A DNA stretch of 64,000 nt, taken from positions 806,001 to 870,000 of the forward strand of contig NCJK01000001.1 in NCBI GenBank assembly GCA_002282445.1, written 5' to 3'. Positions 58,180-64,000 of the stretch are shown piece by piece; the first letter of the stretch is position 1; the number at the start of each line of letters is the position of its first letter. Source of the stretch: Burkholderiales bacterium 39-55-53 (GTDB lineage: Bacteria > Pseudomonadota > Gammaproteobacteria > Burkholderiales > Burkholderiaceae_C). The notes under the pieces are model-generated. The model had not been told where the DNA came from, made no database searches, and saw only the letters and a list, made by a program, of their open reading frames with translations. The position numbers and the translations under genes were made by a program.

Positions 58180-58269
58180 GCCCAAGGCGAGCAGCCTGCG
58201 TGTACGGTGAGCGACATTCTGAGCGCAGCGAAGAGGAGCCAACGTACACGCAGGCTGTTCGCCTTGGGC
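58180..58269. repeat. composite element, unit B: 26-nt inverted arms around the inverted 38-nt core
   Basis: Arms 58180-58205 and 58244-58269 pair at 25 of 26 positions, the exception being a G-T. The core at 58206-58243 is the reverse complement of the unit A core at 36 of 38 positions. The element ends 8 bp before the stop codon of the adjacent membrane-protein gene. Confidence 0.85.
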
Positions 58270-58277
58270 GCCTCACA

Positions 58278-58562
58278 TCAACGCTGCCAGCCTTTGCACA
58301 TCAACCACTGGGCCGTACCGCACACGATGACCAAAGCCGAATAAGTGGCCATTTTTCCGTCGACACCCCACAAAACTAGACCACCCGCCAAGACGGCTGT
58401 GCCTAAAACACCGCTTACCAAGGTCTGCTTCATCAGGCTCCAACCGGCTAAGGGCAGCCACCAACGGGCGGTGAAGCGGGCTACCAGCACGCAAAACAGG
58501 GCTACGCCCCATGCCGGCGCAATGAAGTTAAAAGTGTGAAGGATTTGTTCTAAAGGACCCAT
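58278..58562 (-). CDS. small membrane protein
   Basis: A 94-residue protein from the ATG at 58562 with about three hydrophobic helices (FIAPAWGVALFCVLVARFTA, TLVSGVLGTAVLAGGLVLWG, ATYSALVIVCGTAQWLMC). No family or catalytic motif is recognised. It is divergent from hemA across a 25-bp gap and lies just upstream of the composite palindrome. Confidence 0.7.
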   Translation of the reverse strand: MGPLEQILHTFNFIAPAWGVALFCVLVARFTARWWLPLAGWSLMKQTLVSGVLGTAVLAGGLVLWGVDGKMATYSALVIVCGTAQWLMCKGWQR

Positions 58563-58574
58563 GTGAGTAAATTT

Positions 58575-58580
58575 TATAAT
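58575..58580 (+). promoter_or_regulatory. consensus -10 box 7 bp before the hemA start
   Basis: TATAAT ends 7 bp before the hemA ATG, so initiation would occur at or next to the A of the start codon. No Shine-Dalgarno is visible in this gap. The -35 region at 17 bp is poor. Confidence 0.4.
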
Positions 58581-58587
58581 CCGCGAT

Positions 58588-59847
58588 ATGGCAGTCTGGG
58601 CTTTAGGCCTCAATCACACGACAGCCCCGCTTGATTTGCGGGGCCGTTTTACTTTTACGGTCGACCAAATGGGTCCGACCCTCGCGACCCTGCGCCATTC
58701 TTTTTCGTCTGACAGCGAGGTGGCCATCCTATCCACCTGCAACCGCACCGAGATTTATTGCGCGGGTAACGAAACCCAAATGCAACAGACCTTGGCTTGG
58801 TTGGCCAAGTCTGGCGGCGTGTCTGCTGACGATCTGAAAGGTCACACCTACGCCCTGCTCGAGGCTGACGCGGCCCGCCACGCCTTCCGCGTCGCCAGTG
58901 GCCTCGACTCCATGGTGTTGGGCGAGCCCCAAATCTTGGGCCAGATGAAAGACGCGGTGCGTGCTGCGTCTGAGGCCGGCGCACTGGGCACCACGCTCAA
59001 CCAACTGTTTCAACGCTCCTTCGCTGTGGCCAAAGAAGTGCGCAGCTCCACCGAGATTGGTGCGCATTCCATCAGCATGGCCGCTGCGGCTGTGCGTTTG
59101 GCCAGCCAGCTGTTTGAAGACCTGAGCGAAACCCGCGTGCTGTTTGTGGGCGCAGGCGAAATGATTGAACTGTGCGCCACGCACTTTGCCGCCAAGAACC
59201 CCAAGGCCATTGCCATTGCCAACCGCACATTGGAACGCGGCGAAAAATTAGCCACGCAATTCAGTGGCGAAGTCATGCGCTTGGCCGACTTGCCGCAGCG
59301 ACTGCATGAGTTTGATGTGGTCATCAGCTGCACCGCCAGTACCCTGCCCTTGATTGGCCTGGGCGCGGTCGAACGCGCACTCAAGCAACGCAAACACCGC
59401 CCCATGTTCATGGTCGACTTGGCTGTGCCGCGCGACATCGAACCCGAGGTGAAGTCGCTGGAAGACGTGTACCTCTATACCGTGGATGACTTATCCAACG
59501 TGGTGCAAACCGGACAAGCGAACCGCCAAGCCGCGGTGGCACAAGCCGAAGCCATCATCGATGCGGGCGTGCAAAGCTTTGAGCACTGGATGGACCAGCG
59601 CAGCAACGTGCCGTTGATTCAGCAACTCAACGCGCAATCTGAAGATTGGCGCAGTGCCGAATTGGCCCGTGCACGTAAAGCGATTGCCAAAGGCGACGAT
59701 GTAGATGCCGTACTGGAAAGCCTGTCACGCGGCCTGACCCAAAAAATGCTGCACGGCGCAATGGCCGAATTGCATGCAGGTGATGCAGAATCGCGCGAAC
59801 GTGCACGCCACGCGATTGAGCATTTCTTTTTGCGCGGCAACCGTTAG
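58588..59847 (+). CDS. hemA: glutamyl-tRNA reductase
   Basis: A 419-residue NADPH-dependent enzyme making glutamate-1-semialdehyde from Glu-tRNA, the first committed step to heme. The N-terminus is diagnostic ([23 protein letters not shown]), and the catalytic cysteine lies in [13 protein letters not shown]. Other motifs are [17 protein letters not shown] and the Rossmann NADPH site [15 protein letters not shown]. The C-terminal helices carry the dimerisation domain. It leads hemA-prfA-prmC, a standard operon. A GC-rich hairpin lies within codons 13-19 (58624-58644). Confidence 0.97.
   Translation: MAVWALGLNHTTAPLDLRGRFTFTVDQMGPTLATLRHSFSSDSEVAILSTCNRTEIYCAGNETQMQQTLAWLAKSGGVSADDLKGHTYALLEADAARHAFRVASGLDSMVLGEPQILGQMKDAVRAASEAGALGTTLNQLFQRSFAVAKEVRSSTEIGAHSISMAAAAVRLASQLFEDLSETRVLFVGAGEMIELCATHFAAKNPKAIAIANRTLERGEKLATQFSGEVMRLADLPQRLHEFDVVISCTASTLPLIGLGAVERALKQRKHRPMFMVDLAVPRDIEPEVKSLEDVYLYTVDDLSNVVQTGQANRQAAVAQAEAIIDAGVQSFEHWMDQRSNVPLIQQLNAQSEDWRSAELARARKAIAKGDDVDAVLESLSRGLTQKMLHGAMAELHAGDAESRERARHAIEHFFLRGNR
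58624..58644 (+). promoter_or_regulatory. terminator-like hairpin inside the 5' end of hemA
   Basis: GCCCCGC-TTGATTT-GCGGGGC followed by CGTTTTACTTTT, all within codons for [11 protein letters not shown]. It has the form of an intrinsic terminator or attenuator. It may be only a consequence of codon choice in a conserved protein segment. Confidence 0.35.
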
Positions 59848-59858
59848 GCGCTGACCCC

Positions 59859-60965
59859 ATGAAAGACTTTCTGCGCGCTCAGCTTGAGCGCCACGCCCAA
59901 CGCTTGAACGAACTCGACTTCTTGCTGTCTCGCGAAGACATCATGAAGGACATGACGCAGTTCTTGGCACTGTCACGCGAACACACAGACGTGACCTCCA
60001 CAGCTGGCCGCTACGCACGCTACCAACAACGCGAAGCCGATGTGCAAGCCGCTCAGCAGATGCTGCAAGACGGTGGCGATGACGCCGACATGCGCGCCAT
60101 GGCCGAAGAAGAAATTGCCAGCGCCGAGGCTGAACTTCTGCAACTCGAAGCCGAGCTGCAACGCATGTTGCTGCCCAAAGACCCAGACGATGCACGCCCT
60201 GCCTTCATCGAAATTCGCGCAGGCACGGGCGGTGATGAATCTGCCTTGTTTGCCGCCGACTTGCTGCGCATGTACATGCGCTATGCAGAGCGCCAAGGGT
60301 GGCGCACCGAAATCGTGAGCGAATCACAAAGCGAGCTGGGCGGCTACAAAGAAGTGGTGGTCCGCATGGACGGAGGCTCCAGTGGTGACGGCGTGTATGG
60401 CTGGCTCAAGTTCGAATCGGGCGGCCACCGCGTGCAGCGCGTACCTGCTACCGAAACCCAAGGCCGCATCCACACCAGCGCCTGCACGGTGGCGGTGTTG
60501 CCCGAGCCTGATGAAGCTGAGGCCATCAAAATCAATCCGTCGGATTTGCGCATCGACACCTACCGTGCCAGCGGTGCAGGTGGCCAGCACATCAACAAAA
60601 CCGACTCTGCGGTGCGCATCACCCACTTGCCCACAGGCATCGTGGCCGAATGCCAAGACGGCCGCAGTCAGCACAGCAACAAAGCACAAGCGCTCAAAGT
60701 GTTAACCGCTCGTATCCAAGAAAAAGACCGCTCCGAGCGCGCTGCCAAAGATGCGGCCATGCGCAAAGGCCTAATTGGCAGCGGCGACCGAAGCGACCGA
60801 ATTCGCACTTACAACTTTCCGCAAGGGCGTTGGAGTGACCACCGTATCAACCTCACGCTATACAAACTCAACTTCATCATGGAAGGTGATTTGAGTGAGG
60901 CGATGCAAGCCTTGAAGCATGCGCATGAAGCCGAGCAGTTGGCAGCACTGGAAGGCAACACATGA
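59859..60965 (+). CDS. prfA: peptide chain release factor 1
   Basis: A 368-residue class I release factor reading UAA and UAG. The codon-recognition tripeptide region corresponds to PAT ([14 protein letters not shown]), and the catalytic GGQ is at [17 protein letters not shown]. The length is normal. It lies 11 bp after hemA and overlaps prmC by 4 bp (ATGA). PrmC, encoded next, methylates the GGQ glutamine. Confidence 0.98.
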   Translation: MKDFLRAQLERHAQRLNELDFLLSREDIMKDMTQFLALSREHTDVTSTAGRYARYQQREADVQAAQQMLQDGGDDADMRAMAEEEIASAEAELLQLEAELQRMLLPKDPDDARPAFIEIRAGTGGDESALFAADLLRMYMRYAERQGWRTEIVSESQSELGGYKEVVVRMDGGSSGDGVYGWLKFESGGHRVQRVPATETQGRIHTSACTVAVLPEPDEAEAIKINPSDLRIDTYRASGAGGQHINKTDSAVRITHLPTGIVAECQDGRSQHSNKAQALKVLTARIQEKDRSERAAKDAAMRKGLIGSGDRSDRIRTYNFPQGRWSDHRINLTLYKLNFIMEGDLSEAMQALKHAHEAEQLAALEGNT

Positions 60966-61801
60966 GCGTGTTGACCGTGGCGCAAGCCGCTGCATGGGCG
61001 CAAACCTTGGGCCTACCTCGCCTAGACACGCAAGTGCTGTTGTTACACGCCTTGGGCCGCGCACCGCACGACCGCGCTTGGTTGTTGGCACATGGCGATG
61101 ACACGCTGGACGCCACTGTGCAAGCCACCTTTGAAACTTATGCACAACGCCGCCTCAACACCGAACCCGTGGCCTACATCACTGGCCAAAAAGAATTTTT
61201 CGGTTTGACGCTGCAGGTGGACCACCGCGTGCTCGACCCACGCGCCGACACCGAAACTTTGGTGGAGTGGGCGTTGTCTTGCCTTGCAGATACGTCGTCA
61301 CCTGAAGTGGTGGACCTAGGAACCGGCAGCGGCGCGATTGCCTTGGCCATCAAACACACACGCCCTGATGCCCAAGTGAGCGCGGTGGATGCCTGCGCCG
61401 ATGCCTTGGCTGTGGCCAGCGCAAACGCTGACCGTTTGGCTTTGCCTGTGGACTTCCACCACGGTTCGTGGCTTGCCCCTTTGAACGGTCACACCTTTGA
61501 CGCGATCGTGTCCAACCCACCCTACGTGGCCAGCGATGATGAACACTTGGCCGCGTTGAAGCACGAGCCATTGTCTGCCTTGGCTTCTGGCGCGGATGGC
61601 TTAGATGACATTCGCGTGATCGTTCGCGAAGCGACACAGCACCTCAAACCCAACGGCTGGCTGCTGCTAGAACACGGCTTCGACCAAGCCCATGCCGTGC
61701 AAACCTTGCTGGGCAACCAAGGGTTTGTGAATGTACAAAGCCGTCCTGACATTGCGGGAATCCTGCGTTGCTCGGGTGGACAATGGCCAACAGTGAAATA
61801 A
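60962..61801 (+). CDS. prmC: release factor glutamine methyltransferase
   Basis: A 279-residue SAM methyltransferase modifying the GGQ glutamine of release factors. The N-terminal helical domain recognises the factor ([18 protein letters not shown]); SAM motif I is [20 protein letters not shown], and the catalytic NPPY is in [15 protein letters not shown]. The start overlaps prfA, its substrate gene. Confidence 0.97.
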   Translation: MSVLTVAQAAAWAQTLGLPRLDTQVLLLHALGRAPHDRAWLLAHGDDTLDATVQATFETYAQRRLNTEPVAYITGQKEFFGLTLQVDHRVLDPRADTETLVEWALSCLADTSSPEVVDLGTGSGAIALAIKHTRPDAQVSAVDACADALAVASANADRLALPVDFHHGSWLAPLNGHTFDAIVSNPPYVASDDEHLAALKHEPLSALASGADGLDDIRVIVREATQHLKPNGWLLLEHGFDQAHAVQTLLGNQGFVNVQSRPDIAGILRCSGGQWPTVK

Positions 61802-61825
61802 TTAACCTTTATTTGGAGAGAACCC

Positions 61826-62143
61826 ATGAGCGACGCACAACAACGCATTGATGAACTCGTGAAAGGCAACGAGGTGTTGCTGTTTATGAAGGGCAGCGCC
61901 AGCTTCCCCATGTGTGGCTTTTCGGGCCGTGCAATTCAAGTGCTCAAAGCTTGCGGTGTAGAAGCCAAGGCCATCAAAACCGTGAACGTGCTGGACGACG
62001 CAGAAATTCGCCAAGGCATCAAGGAATACAGCAACTGGCCCACCATTCCTCAGCTCTACATCAAGGGCGAATTCATCGGTGGCTCTGACATCATGATGGA
62101 AATGTATGAGTCGGGTGAGTTGCAAAAAGTCATCAATGGCTAA
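61826..62143 (+). CDS. grxD: monothiol glutaredoxin Grx4
   Basis: A 105-residue CGFS-type glutaredoxin (SFPMCGFSGRAIQVLKACG) that binds a [2Fe-2S] cluster with glutathione and takes part in Fe-S and heme-related iron metabolism. The cis-Pro motif WPTIPQLYIKGEFIGGSDIMMEM is present. It follows prmC by 24 bp with AAGGAG-like sequence upstream and ends in a shared terminator. Confidence 0.96.
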   Translation: MSDAQQRIDELVKGNEVLLFMKGSASFPMCGFSGRAIQVLKACGVEAKAIKTVNVLDDAEIRQGIKEYSNWPTIPQLYIKGEFIGGSDIMMEMYESGELQKVING

Positions 62144-62174
62144 GCACTGCATAGGCTGATTTCAAGCCCCTAGC

Positions 62175-62201
62175 AAAAAGCCCGCTGTTGCGGGCTTTTT
62201 T
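62175..62201. terminator. bidirectional terminator after grxD
   Basis: GCCCGC-TGTT-GCGGGC flanked by AAAAA and TTTTTT. It ends grxD on the plus strand and overlaps the stop codon of the convergent lipoprotein gene. Confidence 0.9.
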
Positions 62202-62652
62202 ATTGCGCTAAATCTGGTTGGGGGACAGGTGCAAGAAACGTCGCAGGCGCAGGCTCTGGCGAGGTCGAAGGCAGCGGAACCAACAGCTGATCGGTTTTGC
62301 ATTTGGCGTTGCCATAGCGTTGCATGCACAAATTGGCTGCGCAAGAAGCGATGGCCATGTCGCGCACAGCCTCGTTTTGGTCGATCACCACGGTTTCTTG
62401 GTAAGCGATGAACTCTGGGCGTGTGATGGGGTTGCACACGGTGTGCGTGTGTTTGCCATCGCTGCGGGTGTAGCAGTTTTGCATGCCGGTGGCCACATGG
62501 ATCACGCGTTGGCGTGTTTGCACCACTTGCACTTTGCTTTCAGGATAGTCAGCCCAAGCTTGTGGTTTGCATTCACCCTCCACAGCGCGATAGGCTTTGG
62601 TGGCACAGCCTGTCATCAGCAATGAAGCCAACACGAGGAGTAAGAATTTCAT
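62200..62652 (-). CDS. lipoprotein of unknown function
   Basis: A 150-residue predicted lipoprotein with the lipobox LLMTGC near residue 15. The mature domain contains six cysteines (for example GMQNCYTRSDGK, TVCNPIT, CAANLCMQRYGNAKC) that suggest disulfides, and ends in a Pro-rich tail. The ATG at 62652 overlaps the stop of the transglycosylase gene (ATGA); a second ATG is two codons upstream. Function unknown. Confidence 0.78.
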   Translation of the reverse strand: MKFLLLVLASLLMTGCATKAYRAVEGECKPQAWADYPESKVQVVQTRQRVIHVATGMQNCYTRSDGKHTHTVCNPITRPEFIAYQETVVIDQNEAVRDMAIASCAANLCMQRYGNAKCKTDQLLVPLPSTSPEPAPATFLAPVPQPDLAQ

Positions 62653-63389
62653 TGCCATCCCTTTTGCGCCGCCAGCACGGCATTTGGATAAGGCGCTTGC
62701 CCACGGCTGCCGTTGTAACGGCCCAGCGCTAAAAATATGTCTCCATTCTCAACGTTCAAGTAGTGCCGCAAGATGACGCAGCCAAAGCGCAAATTGGTCT
62801 GCGCTTGAAACAGCACAGCAGCATCCCCGTCAGCCAGCACACGCGTCCAAAACGGCATGACCTGCATGAATCCCCTCGCCCCTACGCTGCTGATGGCAAA
62901 TTTGCGAAATCCACTTTCCACTTGAATGAGGCCCAGCACCAGCGATGGCTCTAAGCCAGCACGCTGGCTTTCATACCAAACGGTTTGTAAAAACTCACGG
63001 CGCAAATGGGGGCTGGCCAGCTCGTGCGCCAACACATCGGGTGTGCCATTTGGCGTGGCTGCTGCGATGGCCAAATGAGCGGGGGCTGGGTTGGCTTTGC
63101 GGCGTTGCAGCTGTTTTTCTAAACGTGCCTCAGTCTGACTGAGCCACTGCTGAAACGTATTGACCGCCTTCACATCGGCATGAACCAGCACCGGCGGGCC
63201 TGACTGATGCACAGCCGCGCTCAGTGCAGTTCGCACCGAATCAATCAAAGGCTCTTCTCGTTGAGTGCCCGCTTGCACGGTTGCACTGAAACACACCCCA
63301 AACAAAAGCGGCCCCCAACGGAGCCGCTTAAGAGCAATCGCCAAGGGCGCGCGCAGCACACGACTGAAAAGACGCAGGCTGCGGGCCAT
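62649..63389 (-). CDS. lytic transglycosylase (SLT domain)
   Basis: A 246-residue exported protein with an N-terminal hydrophobic segment (WGPLLFGVCFSATVQA), a coiled linker (residues 50-110) and a C-terminal SLT/goose-lysozyme-like domain. The catalytic Glu is in LIQVESGFRKFAISSVGARGFMQVMPFW. Substrate-groove motifs include FGCVILRHYLN and LALGRYNGSRG. It cleaves peptidoglycan glycan strands in the periplasm. The ATG at 63389 is chosen; earlier codons are in a frame without a ribosome site. Confidence 0.92.
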   Translation of the reverse strand: MARSLRLFSRVLRAPLAIALKRLRWGPLLFGVCFSATVQAGTQREEPLIDSVRTALSAAVHQSGPPVLVHADVKAVNTFQQWLSQTEARLEKQLQRRKANPAPAHLAIAAATPNGTPDVLAHELASPHLRREFLQTVWYESQRAGLEPSLVLGLIQVESGFRKFAISSVGARGFMQVMPFWTRVLADGDAAVLFQAQTNLRFGCVILRHYLNVENGDIFLALGRYNGSRGQAPYPNAVLAAQKGWQ

Positions 63390-63394
63390 GAGAA

Positions 63395-64000
63395 TCACAA
63401 ACCGAGCTTGGCCTTCACATGCGCCAATACATCGGCCACAGCCACTTTGGTGGACTCGGTGTCGCGGCGGTTTTGGTACTCGACCACGCCGTCTTTCAAA
63501 CCCTTGTCGCCAATGGTCACGCGGTGTGGCACACCGATCAGTTCCCAATCAGCAAACATCGCGCCGGGGCGCTCGCCACGGTCGTCCAAGATGACGTCCA
63601 CCCCCAAGGCCAACAGTTCTTCGTACAGCTTGTAGGCTGCGGCTTTCACGTCTTCGCTGCGGTCCATGTTGACGGGGCAAATCACAGCGGTGAATGGCGC
63701 AATCGCATCAGGCCAAATGATGCCGCGCTCGTCGTGGTTCTGCTCAATCGCGGCAGCTGGCAAGCGCGTCACGCCAATGCCGTAGCAACCCATTTCCATG
63801 AACTGCGGTTTGCCGTTCACATCCAAAAACGTGGCGTTCATGGCTTGGCTGTATTTGGTGCCGAGGTAGAACACATGGCCCACTTCGATGCCGCGCTCAA
63901 TGGCGAGCACGCCTTGGCCATCGGGGGAAGCGTCTCCTGCCACCACGTTGCGAATGTCAGCCACCAAATCAGGCTCGGCCACATCGCGGCCAAAGTTGAC
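63395..64000 (-). CDS. proS: prolyl-tRNA synthetase, C-terminal part
   Basis: The C-terminal 202 residues of a bacterial-type ProRS; the gene continues beyond the right edge. The sequence holds the end of the insertion/catalytic region ([57 protein letters not shown]) and the anticodon-binding domain ([34 protein letters not shown]). It ends with a typical C-terminal [13 protein letters not shown]. Its stop is 5 bp upstream of the transglycosylase start. Confidence 0.96.
   Translation of the reverse strand, partial: VNFGRDVAEPDLVADIRNVVAGDASPDGQGVLAIERGIEVGHVFYLGTKYSQAMNATFLDVNGKPQFMEMGCYGIGVTRLPAAAIEQNHDERGIIWPDAIAPFTAVICPVNMDRSEDVKAAAYKLYEELLALGVDVILDDRGERPGAMFADWELIGVPHRVTIGDKGLKDGVVEYQNRRDTESTKVAVADVLAHVKAKLGL

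Noticed and set aside
58049-58269. CRISPR-like array
   Set aside because: Only two copies, in opposite orientation, with flanks that pair with each other rather than unique spacers.
58049-58269. Integration site or cassette boundary
   Set aside because: No integrase gene, cassette ORF or direct repeat is nearby, so a recombination function cannot be supported.

Overview
The window is a gene-dense stretch of chromosome, mostly core metabolism, from a betaproteobacterium. It most resembles Burkholderiales, family Comamonadaceae (Limnohabitans/Rhodoferax-like). The inference rests on the moderately high GC, the order DUF971-ubiE-Tim44-like-ubiJ-ubiB, a DUF3460 gene before scpA, a DUF3683-type FAD/Fe-S oxidase, and the Fdh cluster with DUF3305/DUF3306 accessory genes. 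The genus is a guess. I see no rRNA, tRNA, transposase, prophage or CRISPR array.

Layout. 0.1-4.1 kb: fkpB-ispH (isoprenoid synthesis) divergent from radC-smr, then a truncated globin and an AlkD-like glycosylase. 4.1-19.8 kb, minus strand: a periplasmic formate dehydrogenase locus. It contains a Mo/W catalytic subunit, an Fe-S subunit, a cytochrome b subunit, a Tat-targeted small protein, a lipoprotein, a TorD-like chaperone, a polyferredoxin, DUF3305/DUF3306 proteins, FdhD, and at its edge a heme-c-containing hybrid sensor kinase. A perfect FNR-type palindrome (13351-13364) precedes the structural operon, which suggests anaerobic control. 19.9-29.8 kb: apbC/mrp, metG, a SulP transporter, scpA, panBC, and an AT-rich pair (winged-helix protein plus membrane protein) followed by a strong hairpin. 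29.8-38.3 kb: gpsA, secB, grxC, rhodanese, gpmA, a C-terminal processing protease, moeB/thiF, a nuclease, a second SulP and a coiled-coil membrane protein. 38.4-45.2 kb: DUF429, a BLUF photoreceptor next to folE, clsB/ybhP-like genes, a methyltransferase, an alpha/beta hydrolase and a solo ABC ATPase. 45.2-58.6 kb: aspS, DUF502, fmdB, a sodium/solute symporter, the ubiquinone cluster and a very large GlcD/GlcF-like oxidoreductase. 58.6-64 kb: hemA-prfA-prmC-grxD, two envelope genes and the 3' part of proS.

The main unexplained signal is at 58049-58269, between the large oxidoreductase and a small membrane-protein gene. Two copies of a 38-nt core lie in opposite orientation. Each core is flanked by its own inverted arms. 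The arms differ between copies, but six substitutions are compensated on the opposite arm, which indicates selection for a hairpin. A third, perfect mini-hairpin lies between them. Other points worth attention are the FNR box, a FdhD with only one cysteine in its usual CxxC loop, an ABC ATPase whose catalytic glutamate is glutamine, a BLUF-folE pair, a 24-bp G-U-tolerant hairpin at 29716-29793, a REP-like sequence that carries a stop codon at two gene ends, and a possibly leaderless hemA with a terminator-like hairpin in its 5' coding region.

Annotation rests on reading translations and motifs only; no database search was possible.
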